Assembly: GCA_018827375.1 (NCBI GenBank)
Contig: JAHJYW010000014.1
Span: forward strand, 62,001 to 126,000
Reading direction: 5' to 3'
Source of the DNA: Alphaproteobacteria bacterium
Lineage (GTDB): Bacteria > Pseudomonadota > Alphaproteobacteria > Caulobacterales > Hyphomonadaceae
DNA: 64,000 nucleotides
A program made the position numbers and the translations under genes. Below, one piece after another: positions 17,444 through 26,361 of the stretch; positions within the stretch are counted from its first letter, which is position 1; each line of letters begins with the position of its first letter. A model generated the notes under the pieces. It was not told the DNA's origin and did no database searches. It saw only the letters and a program-made list of their open reading frames with translations.

Positions 17444-18673
17444 ATGGCCGATGATGAGAGCACGCTAGCCGTGCCGCAATCCGTAATCGAGGTGACGGCT
17501 TTCATGCCGGATGCCCGCAGCAATCCGCACCCGAAGCTGAAGGCGCTGCGCGAGAATTGCCCTGTGATGCGCGACGAGATGGCCAAGACCTGGTTCCTCA
17601 CGCGCTATGGCGATGTCCGCGCGACGGTGAACGACCGGTCGTTTGTGCGTCACCCGCTTCAATCGGAGGAGGGCTCGATCTCGCGCCAGCTGATTGAGGA
17701 CGAGGACGAGCCGGGCCGCACAAGCATCCTGTTTCTCGACGAGCCTGATCATTCGCGTGTTCGCCCACCGCTCGCCAAGGCTTTCTATACACGCATCAAC
17801 AAGATGAAAGCCGAGATCGAGGCCATCGTGGACGAGACGATCGAGGCGGCGCCTGCCAGTGGCCGGTTTGATCTCATGGCTGAGATTGCCGTGCCGATTC
17901 CCGTTCTGGTCATTGCGCGCATCCTGGGCGTGGACGAAGACCGCCTGCCGGAATTCCGGCAATGGTCGGAAGACGTGATCCTTGGCCTCAATCCCGTGCG
18001 CACGCCGGAAGAGACGGCGCGCATGGAAACGGGCAGCATCGCGCTCGACACTTATTTCCGGGAACTGATGGAAGCCCGGCGCGCTGCGCCCGGCGACGAC
18101 CTCATCTCCGACATGGTGCAATTGCAGGCGAGCGGAGACGCGCCGCTCAGCGATGACGAACTGGTTATCAATCTCGGAGCGCTGCTCGTCGGAGGCAACC
18201 TGACGACCACCGACCTGATCGGCAATGGCGTCTGGCTGTTCCTGACGCATCCGGATCAGATGGCCGCCTTGAAAGCCGATCCCGGGCTGGGTTCGCAGGC
18301 CGTCGAGGAAGTGCTGCGCTTCGAGGCGCCCGTCTCTGCCACATCGCGCATCCTCGAGACGGACAAGGCCGTTGCCGGCTGTCCCATGAAGCACCGCCAA
18401 GTCGTGTTCTGTTCGCTGGCCTCGGCCAATCGCGATGCTGAGACGTTCGATGCGCCGGATGCGTTCGACATCACTGTGAAGCGGCCGAGCCACGTTGCGT
18501 TCGGCGGTGGCCCGCATATCTGCATCGGCGCCCCGCTGGCGCGCATGGAGGCACGGCGCGTGTACCAGAAACTGTTCGAGCGCTATCCGGATATGCGCCT
18601 GCCGCAGCAGGACATGGTGTGGCGGGCCCTGCCATTTTTCAGGGGCTTGGAGCGGCTCGACGTAGACGTCTAG
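17444..18673 (+). CDS. Cytochrome P450
   Basis: A soluble bacterial P450 of 409 residues, started at MADDESTLAV after tgggagg. The oxygen-binding I helix reads VGGNLTTTD, the ExxR is in EEVLRFEAP, and the heme loop is FGGGPHICIGAPLARMEA with the proximal cysteine. It needs ferredoxin and reductase partners, none of which are adjacent. Oxidation of a hydrophobic small molecule or fatty acid is likely. Neighbouring thioesterases hint at lipid metabolism but do not define the substrate. It ends three bases from the convergent rusA stop. Confidence 0.93.
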   Translation: MADDESTLAVPQSVIEVTAFMPDARSNPHPKLKALRENCPVMRDEMAKTWFLTRYGDVRATVNDRSFVRHPLQSEEGSISRQLIEDEDEPGRTSILFLDEPDHSRVRPPLAKAFYTRINKMKAEIEAIVDETIEAAPASGRFDLMAEIAVPIPVLVIARILGVDEDRLPEFRQWSEDVILGLNPVRTPEETARMETGSIALDTYFRELMEARRAAPGDDLISDMVQLQASGDAPLSDDELVINLGALLVGGNLTTTDLIGNGVWLFLTHPDQMAALKADPGLGSQAVEEVLRFEAPVSATSRILETDKAVAGCPMKHRQVVFCSLASANRDAETFDAPDAFDITVKRPSHVAFGGGPHICIGAPLARMEARRVYQKLFERYPDMRLPQQDMVWRALPFFRGLERLDVDV

Positions 18674-18676
18674 CCG

Positions 18677-19036
18677 CTAGTCCATCGCCTCGGCGCTAAG
18701 CCAGATGCCTTCGCGCTCGCCCACACGCCGCTCGACCAGCAGGCGGGCGACCTGGTGGTCATCGTCGAACACATTCCCGGTGAGGCTGTCGAGCAGGGCC
18801 TTGGCAAGATTGTCGAGGTCCATCCAGGGCGGCTCGCCGGTATATTCCATCACGATGTGCACGCTATAGTCGCCAAAACCGGGGCGCAGGGGCGGGAAGT
18901 CCTTGCGGAAGAACTCCTTTAGCAGGCCCTTGTAGTATTTGGTCTGCGTCGTCAGGCCGGTGCACCGCACTTCCAGAGCGCCCATCTCCGTGATGCGCGC
19001 ACGGACTTTTCCGGACTGTATCCAGCCCTCGTTCAA
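18677..19036 (-). CDS. RusA-family Holliday junction endonuclease
   Basis: A 119-residue nuclease resembling RusA, which cuts four-way DNA junctions as a dimer. The active-site block is complete: DLDNLAKALLDSLTGNVF followed by DDDHQV, giving the conserved Asp residues and the Lys. RusA genes are usually phage-borne, but no other phage gene is visible and composition matches the neighbours. The ATG overlaps the end of the upstream L7/L12-like gene, so the two are coupled. A domesticated repair or replication-restart role is an inference. Confidence 0.85.
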   Translation of the reverse strand: MNEGWIQSGKVRARITEMGALEVRCTGLTTQTKYYKGLLKEFFRKDFPPLRPGFGDYSVHIVMEYTGEPPWMDLDNLAKALLDSLTGNVFDDDHQVARLLVERRVGEREGIWLSAEAMD

Positions 19037-19335
19037 TGCCGTGTCATCCCGCGCGCGGCCATGCGTGCCTCAATGGCTTCCTTGGAATTCTTCAGTCCAA
19101 GACCGGTCGCATCCCGCAGCAGCTTGATGGCGGCAAGTTTCCGGCCTGCGGCTATCTCGGCGTCGATATCCATCCAGCGCGATATCGTGACCTGCTTGAC
19201 CGCTGCATCCACCTCTTCCCGGCTCATAAGGGCGGGGGAGACCGTACCGCGTCCATTTCCCCGCACCAGGAAGCCCAGCACGAACGCAAACACGAGCGCG
19301 AAAAGAATGACGGGGTCTGAGAGCTTGTCGATCAT
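19033..19335 (-). CDS. Membrane-anchored protein with ribosomal L7/L12 C-terminal-like domain
   Basis: 100 residues: one transmembrane helix ([17 protein letters not shown]), a linker, then [26 protein letters not shown], which matches the C-terminal domain of ribosomal protein L7/L12 (the K-x-x-R-x-x-T-G-L-G-L-K-x-x-K helix). In ribosomes that domain recruits translation factors; here the N-terminal dimerisation part is replaced by a membrane anchor. Function unknown. It precedes and overlaps the RusA gene by four bases and is divergent from fumC. Confidence 0.75.
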   Translation of the reverse strand: MIDKLSDPVILFALVFAFVLGFLVRGNGRGTVSPALMSREEVDAAVKQVTISRWMDIDAEIAAGRKLAAIKLLRDATGLGLKNSKEAIEARMAARGMTRH

Positions 19336-19443
19336 GATGACATGTTAGGCGTGCCGATCCCTTTTGGCCACCTTGCCCAATGCGGCCTGCATGCTAAACC
19401 CCGCGCCAGACATATCCAGCGCATTCCAACGGAGCCCTTCTTC

Positions 19444-20838
19444 ATGGCCAATAACCCAACCCGCACCGAAACCGACACAATGGGCCCTGTTGAGGTCGCT
19501 TCCGACCGCTATTGGGGCGCGCAGGCTGAGCGCAGCCTCGGAAACTTCAAGATCGGTTGGGAAAAGCAGCCAGAGCCCATCATTCGCGCGCTCGGCATTG
19601 TGAAAAAGGCCGCCGTGCAGGCCAACATGGATCTCGGCAAGATGGATCCAGAGCTGGGCAAGGTGATCGTGCAGGTTGCCGACGAAGTGATTGACGGCAA
19701 GTTGAACGACCATTTCCCGCTCGTCGTTTGGCAAACGGGTTCCGGCACGCAGTCGAACATGAATGCCAATGAGGTGATCTCGAACCGCGCCATCGAAATC
19801 CTCGGCGGCGAGATGGGCTCGAAAAAGCCGGTCCATCCGAACGACCATGTGAACATGAGCCAGTCGTCGAACGACACCTTCCCGACCGCCATGCACATTG
19901 CCTGCGCCGAGGAAGTGACGCACCGCCTGATCCCGGCCCTGAAGCACCTGCACGCCGCGCTCGACGCCAAGGCCAAGGCCTGGGCCGACATTATCAAGAT
20001 CGGCCGCACGCACACGCAGGACGCAACGCCGGTGACGCTTGGCCAGGAATTCTCCGGCTATGCCCAGCAGGTCGAGAATGGCATCGCGCGCATCGAATCC
20101 ACGCTGCCCATGCTGATGCAACTGGCGCAGGGCGGTACAGCCGTCGGCACGGGCCTCGCCTCGCCGGTCGGTTTTGCCGAGAAAGTGGCCGAGAAGATCG
20201 CCGCGATCACAGGCCTGAAATTCACGTCCGCCCCGAACAAGTTCGAGGCCCTCGCCGCGCATGACGCTATGGTCTTCACGCATGGCGCAATCAGCACGGT
20301 GGCGATGAGCTGCTTCAAGATCGCCAACGATATCCGCTTCCTCGGTTCAGGCCCGCGCTCCGGTCTTGGCGAACTGGCCCTGCCGGAAAACGAGCCCGGT
20401 TCATCCATCATGCCCGGCAAGGTGAACCCGACCCAGTGCGAGGCGCTGACGCAGGTCTGCGCGCACATTCATGGCAATAATGCCGCCATCGGCTTTGCCG
20501 GCAGCCAGGGCCATTTCGAGCTTAACGTGTTCAACCCGATGATGGCTTACAACTTCCTCCAGTCGACACGCCTTCTGGCGGACGCTGCCATCAGCTTTAC
20601 AGACAATTGCGTCGTCGGCATTGAGCCGCGCCTTGAGAATATTGCGACAGGACTCAAGAACTCGCTGATGCTGGTGACGCCGCTCAAGGAAAAATACGGC
20701 TACGACCGCGCCGCCAAGATCGCCAAGACGGCCCACAAGAACGGTACAACCCTGCGCGAAGAAGCCATCAAGGACGGCATCCCGGGCGATGATTTCGACA
20801 ATATCGTCGATCCAAGCAAAATGATTTCGCCGGGCTGA
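19444..20838 (+). CDS. fumC: Fumarate hydratase, class II
   Basis: Interconverts fumarate and malate in the TCA cycle; iron-free homotetramer. Starting at [11 protein letters not shown] gives 464 residues (E. coli FumC has 467), with ggag upstream. Signatures present are [13 protein letters not shown], the catalytic [13 protein letters not shown], and [15 protein letters not shown], the family loop with catalytic Ser. The 54-codon extension in the listed ORF is not supported. A short ggcgc-gctt-gcgcc stem follows the stop. Confidence 0.97.
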   Translation: MANNPTRTETDTMGPVEVASDRYWGAQAERSLGNFKIGWEKQPEPIIRALGIVKKAAVQANMDLGKMDPELGKVIVQVADEVIDGKLNDHFPLVVWQTGSGTQSNMNANEVISNRAIEILGGEMGSKKPVHPNDHVNMSQSSNDTFPTAMHIACAEEVTHRLIPALKHLHAALDAKAKAWADIIKIGRTHTQDATPVTLGQEFSGYAQQVENGIARIESTLPMLMQLAQGGTAVGTGLASPVGFAEKVAEKIAAITGLKFTSAPNKFEALAAHDAMVFTHGAISTVAMSCFKIANDIRFLGSGPRSGLGELALPENEPGSSIMPGKVNPTQCEALTQVCAHIHGNNAAIGFAGSQGHFELNVFNPMMAYNFLQSTRLLADAAISFTDNCVVGIEPRLENIATGLKNSLMLVTPLKEKYGYDRAAKIAKTAHKNGTTLREEAIKDGIPGDDFDNIVDPSKMISPG

Positions 20839-20905
20839 TCACAGGCGCGCTTGCGCCGTTCCCGCCGCTCCTTCAGAACGTCGGGCAAACAGGAGGAACA
20901 TCAGG

Positions 20906-21715
20906 ATGAGCATGGATTTCAGCAATCTCTTTTCGGTCGAAGGCAAGACGGTCGTCATCACGGGCGGTTCGCGCGGCATCGGCGAGATGATCGCGGCGGG
21001 CTTCCTCAGCCAGGGCGCCAAGGTCATCATCTCGTCGCGCAAGGCGCAGGCCTGTGAAGAGACGGTCGATCGGCTGAAAGCCGAGTATGGCGGCGAGATC
21101 TATGCCATCCCGTCAGACGTGGGCACGCTGCTTGGCATCAACCACCTCGCCGACGAGATCGCCAAGCGCGAAGACAAGATCGACGTGCTCATCAACAATG
21201 CGGGCGTGGCATGGGGCGCGACGCTTGAAGACTTCCCGGAAGCTGGCTGGGACAAGGTGATGGACGTCAACGTGAAAGGCGTCTTCTTCCTCACGCAGAA
21301 ACTGATGCCGCTGCTGCGCAAGTCCGCCAGCGCGGAAGAGCCCGCCCGCGTGATCAACATCGCCTCGATCGATGGCATGCACACGAGCCCGATGAGCGGC
21401 TTCGCCTATGGCACATCAAAGGCCGCCGTCATCCACCTGACGCGCTTCATGGGCGCGCATCTGGCGGGCGAGCACATCCTCGTCAACGGCATCGCACCGG
21501 GTCCTTTCCCGACCTACATGCTGTCCACCGGCGTCGGCTTCAAAGGCGAGACCGAGGGTGTGGATTGGGATTCCGTTTCCAGCCGTAACCCGTCAGGCCG
21601 TGTTGGCGCGCCGAGCGACGTGGCCGGCCTCTCGATCTTCCTGTCGTCCAAGGCGTCCGCCTATATCACCGGCCACACCATTCCGTGTGATGGCGGTATC
21701 GTCTCGTCGAGCTGA
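20906..21715 (+). CDS. Short-chain dehydrogenase/reductase
   Basis: NAD(P)-dependent oxidoreductase of 269 residues with a Rossmann fold. The cofactor motif is TGGSRGIG, NNAGVAWG follows, and the catalytic Ser-Tyr-Lys is in the stretch containing YGTSKAA. The C-terminus has GAPSDVAGLSIFLSSKASAY, typical of FabG-like reductases. aggaggaacatcagg precedes the start. RGIG followed by no acidic residue but SSRK suggests NADP preference. Substrate is not evident. It is 67 bases from fumC and may be independently expressed. Confidence 0.9.
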   Translation: MSMDFSNLFSVEGKTVVITGGSRGIGEMIAAGFLSQGAKVIISSRKAQACEETVDRLKAEYGGEIYAIPSDVGTLLGINHLADEIAKREDKIDVLINNAGVAWGATLEDFPEAGWDKVMDVNVKGVFFLTQKLMPLLRKSASAEEPARVINIASIDGMHTSPMSGFAYGTSKAAVIHLTRFMGAHLAGEHILVNGIAPGPFPTYMLSTGVGFKGETEGVDWDSVSSRNPSGRVGAPSDVAGLSIFLSSKASAYITGHTIPCDGGIVSSS

Positions 21716-21839
21716 TCGCCGCCCTCGGCAAGTCTTCTGCAGGAATGTGTGGAGGCTTGCCGGCAGGGGGTGGCGCGATTCCTGTGCGGGTTTAGATTGG
21801 CGCGAGAAGAATCACTTCCGCCCAGAAAGGCAGATATCC

Positions 21840-22136
21840 ATGTCCAAACCTCCCGTCGGCTCCAAGGATAACCCGTCCCAGTTTGACGTGATCGGCAAGC
21901 TTGCCGACGACGAGCCTTATTTCGTCATCCGCGCGCATGACCCGCTCTCTTCGGCGCTGGTCGAGCTGCACGCCTATATCGGGGCTGGCCAGTCCGGCGC
22001 AGCGCACAACAAGCTCGCCGAGATCATGGCCATGACATCGGCCCGCGCCCCGCGCCCGGCCTCCAGCCCGAAATACCGCGAGACCTTCGCGATTTCGCTG
22101 GCCATGGAACAGTGGCGCGAGACCCACAAGGACTAG
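21840..22136 (+). CDS. Conserved hypothetical protein
   Basis: 98 residues starting MSKPPVGSKDNP, after an aaagg ribosome site. The ORF track reads through from an unrelated upstream start at 21558. The protein has no signal peptide or membrane helix and includes FVIRAHDPLSSALVELHAYI. I do not recognise a characterised family. It lies three bases before the GNAT gene, so the two are an operon together with the small gene that follows. Confidence 0.72.
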   Translation: MSKPPVGSKDNPSQFDVIGKLADDEPYFVIRAHDPLSSALVELHAYIGAGQSGAAHNKLAEIMAMTSARAPRPASSPKYRETFAISLAMEQWRETHKD

Positions 22137-22139
22137 GCC

Positions 22140-22730
22140 ATGCAGCTGGCGCCGGTGACGCTGGCGGACGCGAATGTCCGCCTCGAGCCTTTTGATCCGG
22201 CGCTATATGGCGCAGCCTTGCGGGCCTTGGCCGATAGCGCACCTGAGCAGTTCGTTCTCTGGTCGCACCGCGGGCCGGGTGATTGGGTCGGCCTGTGGCT
22301 GGAAACGATCGCTGCGCGTGCGGCGGCGGGCACGATGATCCCGTTAAGCGTCCTTTCTCCGGATGGCGCCATCTTTCTTGGCATAACCAGCTATCTCGAC
22401 CCCAATGCGGTCAACCGAAGCGTCGAGATCGGGATGACCGTCTATGCGCCAGACGCGGCGGGTACAGCCGTCAACCCGGCGGCGAAGCGCCTGCTTCTCG
22501 CCCATGCGTTCGGGCAAGGGGCTGTGCGCGTGCAGTTCCAGGTGGATGACCGCAACAAGCGCTCGCAATCGGCTGTCCTGAAGCTTGGCGCGAAACGCGA
22601 AGGCATCCTGCGCAATCACCGTACCCTGCCGGACGGCTTCGTCCGCGACACGGCGTTCTTCTCTATTATCGACACGGAGTGGCCGGAAGTGAAGGCGCGT
22701 CTCGACGCTCGACTGGCGGCCCCTGTCTGA
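22140..22730 (+). CDS. GNAT-family N-acetyltransferase (RimJ/RimL-like)
   Basis: A 196-residue acetyltransferase. The pattern SVEIGMTVYAPDAAG, NPAAKRLLLAHAF, then VQFQVDDRNKRSQSAVLKLG and AKREGILRNH is that of RimJ/RimL and related ribosomal-protein or small-molecule acetyltransferases. GTAVNPAAK occupies the acetyl-CoA pyrophosphate loop. It starts three bases after the upstream stop. The substrate cannot be predicted; relatives modify protein N-termini or amino groups of metabolites. Confidence 0.88.
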   Translation: MQLAPVTLADANVRLEPFDPALYGAALRALADSAPEQFVLWSHRGPGDWVGLWLETIAARAAAGTMIPLSVLSPDGAIFLGITSYLDPNAVNRSVEIGMTVYAPDAAGTAVNPAAKRLLLAHAFGQGAVRVQFQVDDRNKRSQSAVLKLGAKREGILRNHRTLPDGFVRDTAFFSIIDTEWPEVKARLDARLAAPV

Positions 22731-22743
22731 GTATCCTGAAGCA

Positions 22744-22938
22744 ATGACCACGCCGATCAATCTCAACAAGGCCCGCAAGGCAAAGGCGCGTTCTGCGAAG
22801 GAACAGGCCGCCGCCGAAAACCGTGCCAAGTTTGGCCGCACCAAGGTTGAGAAGTCGTTGGAGCAGGCCCGCGCCGAGAAACTCGCCCGGCTCACAGAGG
22901 GCCACCGCCTGGACGAAGACCCCGAAAAACAGGGTTAA
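22744..22938 (+). CDS. DUF4169 family small basic protein
   Basis: 64 residues, very rich in Lys, Arg and Ala: INLNKARKAKARSAKEQAA and ANRAKFGRTKVEK match the DUF4169 pattern found across alphaproteobacteria. It is predicted to be helical, with no enzyme features. Charge suggests nucleic acid or ribosome contact, but no function is established. It is 13 bases after the GNAT gene and likely the last gene of that operon. Confidence 0.8.
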   Translation: MTTPINLNKARKAKARSAKEQAAAENRAKFGRTKVEKSLEQARAEKLARLTEGHRLDEDPEKQG

Positions 22939-23011
22939 TCAGGTCCTATCGAACGGCCCCGGCTTTGCACTTTGCTCTGGTGAAGTGTTCCAAACCGGGA
23001 GTGGCCGTCAG

Positions 23012-23134
23012 ATGAAAAACATCCTCATCAAATTCGTGTTCTGCGTCGCAGCCTTTTCAGGCGGGATTGCCTGGGGCATCGCTGCCGAAGCGGCGGAATC
23101 CGGTGTCACGCTGGCCACGATGTTCGGCTACTAG
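23012..23134 (+). CDS. Small membrane or secreted peptide (40 aa)
   Basis: MKNILIKFVFCVAAFSGGIA begins a 40-residue frame with a typical signal or membrane segment, ending ESGVTLATMFGY. cgggag lies upstream at usable spacing. The track lists it only as the end of a longer out-of-context ORF. It stands alone in a 200-base gap and could be a genuine small membrane protein. I do not recognise a family. Confidence 0.5.
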   Translation: MKNILIKFVFCVAAFSGGIAWGIAAEAAESGVTLATMFGY

Positions 23135-23137
23135 GTC

Positions 23138-24142
23138 CTAGCTCCCGCTCTTCGGCAGGCTGCCATCCAGCAGCATTTCATCATAGCGACGCCCTGATAC
23201 CCGTTCGAGCGCATCAAAGATGGGCTTTGCCGACTTGACGTCCAGCAGCGGGATCTGGCTGGCCAGCTCGGATGCGCGGGCATAGCGCAGCTGCGCCGTT
23301 TCCATGTCGCCGCGTGCCTCTGCGCAGGCCCCCTGATTGTGAAGCACCGCCGGTGCACGCGGGTATTCGCGGGCCAGTTCGTCCCATTGGGCGCAGGCCC
23401 CGAGGAAGTTGCCGTTCCGTGTTGCTTCGACCGCCAGCGTGAAGCGCGTATCATTCTGCTCTTCCGGGATCAGGCCTTTCTGCATGATCTCTGCACGCAG
23501 GGTTTTGTTGTACGGCGCAATATCATAGCGAAAGCGCCGGACGGCATCGATAACAGCGTCATGGACCAGGCCGATGGGCGCGTCATACGGATTATAACTG
23601 CTGCGATAGGGATCACGGTAGGTGCCGGTCTCGACCGTGCCGTCACGATACTCGGCGATGTCGATACACGTTTCGCGCGCTGCAGAGCCGGGCTGAACAG
23701 AGGTGAACACGGGCCGGTTGGCGCCGAGGTCAACCAATGTCGCCGTCACTGAGACGGTGACCGTCTCGTTCGTGCATTCAGTTTCCACAATGCCCTGACG
23801 TTTGCAGTTGAACAGGCCCTCATGTTCCACACAGCGCCGGTCGCGTTCATAGCGCACTTCGGCTTCCCAGCCTTCAATGGCAACACCGCCTTCATAAAGG
23901 CTGTCCGGTGCGCCGGCAGACCGTGCGAACCAGGGGCGGCCATCCAGACTGATTTCCGAGATCATGGCGCCAAATTCCGCTTCCGCCACATCGCCGCCAG
24001 GGCCGCGGAAGCGGCCGACGTCGGGATCACGGAATTCAGCGGCCTGAGGATAGTTCGGCGCGATTCGTGCCTCGTAGTCATATCCGGGCGTCTGGCAGGC
24101 CGCCAGAAACACCGTAGCCAAGGCCAATAGGCTATACCGCAT
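23138..24142 (-). CDS. Lipoprotein with C-terminal TPR-like region
   Basis: A 334-residue lipoprotein, MRYSLLALATVFLAACQT, with the lipobox LAAC and an aggggggac ribosome site. The middle is beta-rich and contains Cys pairs (RRCVEHEGLFNCKRQ, ETECTNE). The C-terminal part (GNFLGACAQWDELAREYP, RAPAVLHNQGACAEARGDM) looks like one or two tetratricopeptide repeats. Topology suggests outer-membrane anchoring in the periplasm. I do not recognise a named family; an envelope assembly or scaffold role is a guess. Confidence 0.75.
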   Translation of the reverse strand: MRYSLLALATVFLAACQTPGYDYEARIAPNYPQAAEFRDPDVGRFRGPGGDVAEAEFGAMISEISLDGRPWFARSAGAPDSLYEGGVAIEGWEAEVRYERDRRCVEHEGLFNCKRQGIVETECTNETVTVSVTATLVDLGANRPVFTSVQPGSAARETCIDIAEYRDGTVETGTYRDPYRSSYNPYDAPIGLVHDAVIDAVRRFRYDIAPYNKTLRAEIMQKGLIPEEQNDTRFTLAVEATRNGNFLGACAQWDELAREYPRAPAVLHNQGACAEARGDMETAQLRYARASELASQIPLLDVKSAKPIFDALERVSGRRYDEMLLDGSLPKSGS

Positions 24143-24303
24143 GGAAACAGTCCCCCCTTTAATCACGTCCGATTCGCAGACTGTTGAAGTCGGCGTGAAC
24201 CCTCCATGAACCGGTGCCCTGAGGCGACCCTTAGGTCAATGGTTGACGCGAGCGGGAGGCGACGCCACTTGATTGCTTCAGAATTCAATGGAGCCTGCCC
24301 AAA

Positions 24304-25410
24304 ATGACCAGCCCGCTTTTCAAACCGCTCAAGATAAAGTCGCTCAACCTCCCTAACCGGATCGTTATGGCCCCCATGACACGCAGCAAGTCGCCGGGCG
24401 GCATACCGGGCGAGGATGTGGCGGACTATTATGCGCGCCGGGCGGCCGCTGATGTCGGCCTGATTGTTACTGAGGGCACCACGGTCAAGCGGGGCGGGGC
24501 GTCGAATGACCCCAACGTGCCGAACTTCCACCGCGCTGATTCGCTCGCCGGCTGGAAACGTGTCGTCGAGAAGGTTCACGCCAATAAGGGCCTCATCGCT
24601 CCTCAGCTCTGGCACCAGGGCATGATGCGCAAGCCCGGTACCGGCCCGGAGCCCGAGGCGCCGACTGACAGCCCGTCCGGTGTTACACATTCCGGCAAGG
24701 AAGTTTTCGAGCAGCCCACCAGCGCCGAAGTCGACGACATGGTCATGGCATTTGCGAACGCGGCTGGCGAAGCAGCCCGCATCGGCTTCGACGCCATCGA
24801 GATCCACGGGGCACACGGCTACCTGATCGACGAATTCTTCTGGGACGTGATGAACAAGCGTGATGACCGCTTCGGCGGATCGCTGCCGGAGCGCGCCACT
24901 TTCGCCGCGGACATCATCAAGGAAACCCGCAAGCAGGTCGGGCCGGACATGGCGATCATCCTGCGTTTCTCCCAATGGAAACAACAGGATTACACCGTGA
25001 GGCTCGCCCATACGCCAGCCGAATACGAAGCCTTCCTCAAGGTCTTCGTTGATGCAGGTGTCGACGTGCTCCACGCCTCGCAGCGCCGCTATTGGGAACC
25101 CGAATTTCCTGAAGTCGACGGCGAGAACGGCCTGAACGCGGCTGGCTGGGCGAAGAAACTGACCGGCCTGCCGGTCATCACGGTCGGCTCTGTCGGCCTG
25201 ACGGGCGACTTTGAAAAGGCCTTCCGCGGCGAGGGCGCCACCATCCGCAAGCTTGACGATCTTGAAGAGCGTCTTGAGCGCGGCGAGTTTGACATGGTCG
25301 CTGTAGGCCGGGCCCTGCTGCAGGATCCGGATTGGGCCAAGAAAGTGCGTGAAGGCCGTCTCGATGAACTCGCGAACTATGACGCAAAGTCGCTTGCGAC
25401 GCTCTACTGA
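24304..25410 (+). CDS. Old Yellow Enzyme-family NADH:flavin oxidoreductase
   Basis: A 368-residue FMN barrel that reduces activated alkenes, nitro-esters or quinones with NAD(P)H. Motifs: MAPMTRSKSPGG near the N-terminus, HQGMM, the substrate-binding IEIHGAHGYLIDEF with paired His, RDDRFGGSLPERATF-like KRDDRFGGSLPER, and the FMN-phosphate end VAVGRALLQDPDW. The His-x-x-His pair (rather than His-x-x-Asn) is seen in a subset of this family. tggagcc precedes the ATG. It is probably a single-gene unit. Confidence 0.92.
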   Translation: MTSPLFKPLKIKSLNLPNRIVMAPMTRSKSPGGIPGEDVADYYARRAAADVGLIVTEGTTVKRGGASNDPNVPNFHRADSLAGWKRVVEKVHANKGLIAPQLWHQGMMRKPGTGPEPEAPTDSPSGVTHSGKEVFEQPTSAEVDDMVMAFANAAGEAARIGFDAIEIHGAHGYLIDEFFWDVMNKRDDRFGGSLPERATFAADIIKETRKQVGPDMAIILRFSQWKQQDYTVRLAHTPAEYEAFLKVFVDAGVDVLHASQRRYWEPEFPEVDGENGLNAAGWAKKLTGLPVITVGSVGLTGDFEKAFRGEGATIRKLDDLEERLERGEFDMVAVGRALLQDPDWAKKVREGRLDELANYDAKSLATLY

Positions 25411-25735
25411 AGCACGAAAATTATTGAGCGTAGACGGAAAATGTGGAAATGTCGGGCGCATGAAAGTGTGTGTCTGGCACGCCAGAATGGCTGTAGCCGT
25501 CAAGGCGCAACACTTTTCCGTAGATTAATTCGCTTGATGGCCTGAGGCCTTAGACTGACGTTCCGTTTGCCTCCGGGAAATGTTCGGTTGCGGCACCGGT
25601 ACTTGCGTTCCTGTTAGCCCCGCTTGTCATCCCTGTTTAATTCCGGGCTGGCAGGCGGGGTCATTTTCATCCGATTGGCATGCGCCCTCGTACACATGGA
25701 CAGAACGTTCCATGCTGTCACAGGAGATGTACGAC
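25411..25735. other. Intergenic gap before the DUF3833 gene
   Basis: 325 bases without a credible gene. The only clear structure is the hairpin at 25618-25660. Short frames here lack ribosome sites or family features. The promoter for the following gene is presumably in its last 80 bases. Confidence 0.5.
25618..25660 (+). terminator. Terminator-like hairpin
   Basis: ccccgcttg pairs with caggcgggg (9 bp, one G-T) across a 25-base loop, followed by tcatttt. It is about 200 bases after the oxidoreductase stop and 75 before the next gene. It could end read-through or structure the next leader. Confidence 0.4.
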
Positions 25736-26272
25736 ATGCGCCTCACGAAAGCCCTTACGCCCGCCCTCATCGCGGCCACCACGCTGGGCTCCGCCTGTGT
25801 CAGCCAGAATGTGACCCAGTTTGCCGACAGTCCGCGCCAATTGGTGCTTGAAGATTATTTTCTGGGCCAGACACAGGCCTATGGCGTGTTCGAGGACCGG
25901 TTCGGCAAGGTCCGTCGCCAGTTCAAGGTGGACATAACCGGCACGCTTGACGGTGACCGGCTGACCCTGACCGAAAATTTCAAATACGACGATGGAGAGC
26001 GCGATACCCGGGTCTGGGAAATCGATGTGCTCGGCAATGGCGCCTATCGCGGCACGGCCGGCGATGTGCCGGTGCCAGCGGAGGGCCAAGTCGCTGGCAA
26101 TGCCTTCAACTGGAAATACAAGGTAGACCTGAAAGTCGGCGATTCGACATGGAATGTCGGTTTCGACGACTGGATGTACCTGATGGAAGACGATGTGCTG
26201 CTCAACCGGGCCTATGTCACCCGCTACGGCATCGAGATCGGCCGGGTGACGATCGCTTTCCGGAAGCCCTGA
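25736..26272 (+). CDS. DUF3833 family protein, exported
   Basis: 178 residues from MRLTKALTPAL with caggag upstream. A signal-like leader is followed by a Cys (GSACVSQN); the residue before it fits a lipobox only loosely, but family members are usually lipoproteins. The body (LEDYFLGQTQAYGVFEDRFGK, DDGERDTRVWEI, FDDWMYLMEDDVLLNRA) matches DUF3833, a lipocalin-like beta fold of unknown role in the envelope. It lies 89 bases before uvrD. Confidence 0.82.
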   Translation: MRLTKALTPALIAATTLGSACVSQNVTQFADSPRQLVLEDYFLGQTQAYGVFEDRFGKVRRQFKVDITGTLDGDRLTLTENFKYDDGERDTRVWEIDVLGNGAYRGTAGDVPVPAEGQVAGNAFNWKYKVDLKVGDSTWNVGFDDWMYLMEDDVLLNRAYVTRYGIEIGRVTIAFRKP

Positions 26273-26361
26273 GGGGGGGCGTCTGGGCGGCGCTGTCGTC
26301 GTAAAACGCTTTGATGCCGTCGCAGACTAACACGCAGGCCAATCCCTGCTATATGTTCTGC

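Noticed and set aside
17465-18517. 350-residue minus-strand ORF
   Set aside because: Shadow of the cytochrome P450 gene.
18677-19036. Prophage remnant suggested by RusA
   Set aside because: No integrase, attachment repeats or other phage genes, and composition does not change.
24163-25503. 446-residue ORF on the minus strand
   Set aside because: It is the shadow of the Old Yellow Enzyme gene; no motif or signal sequence of its own.
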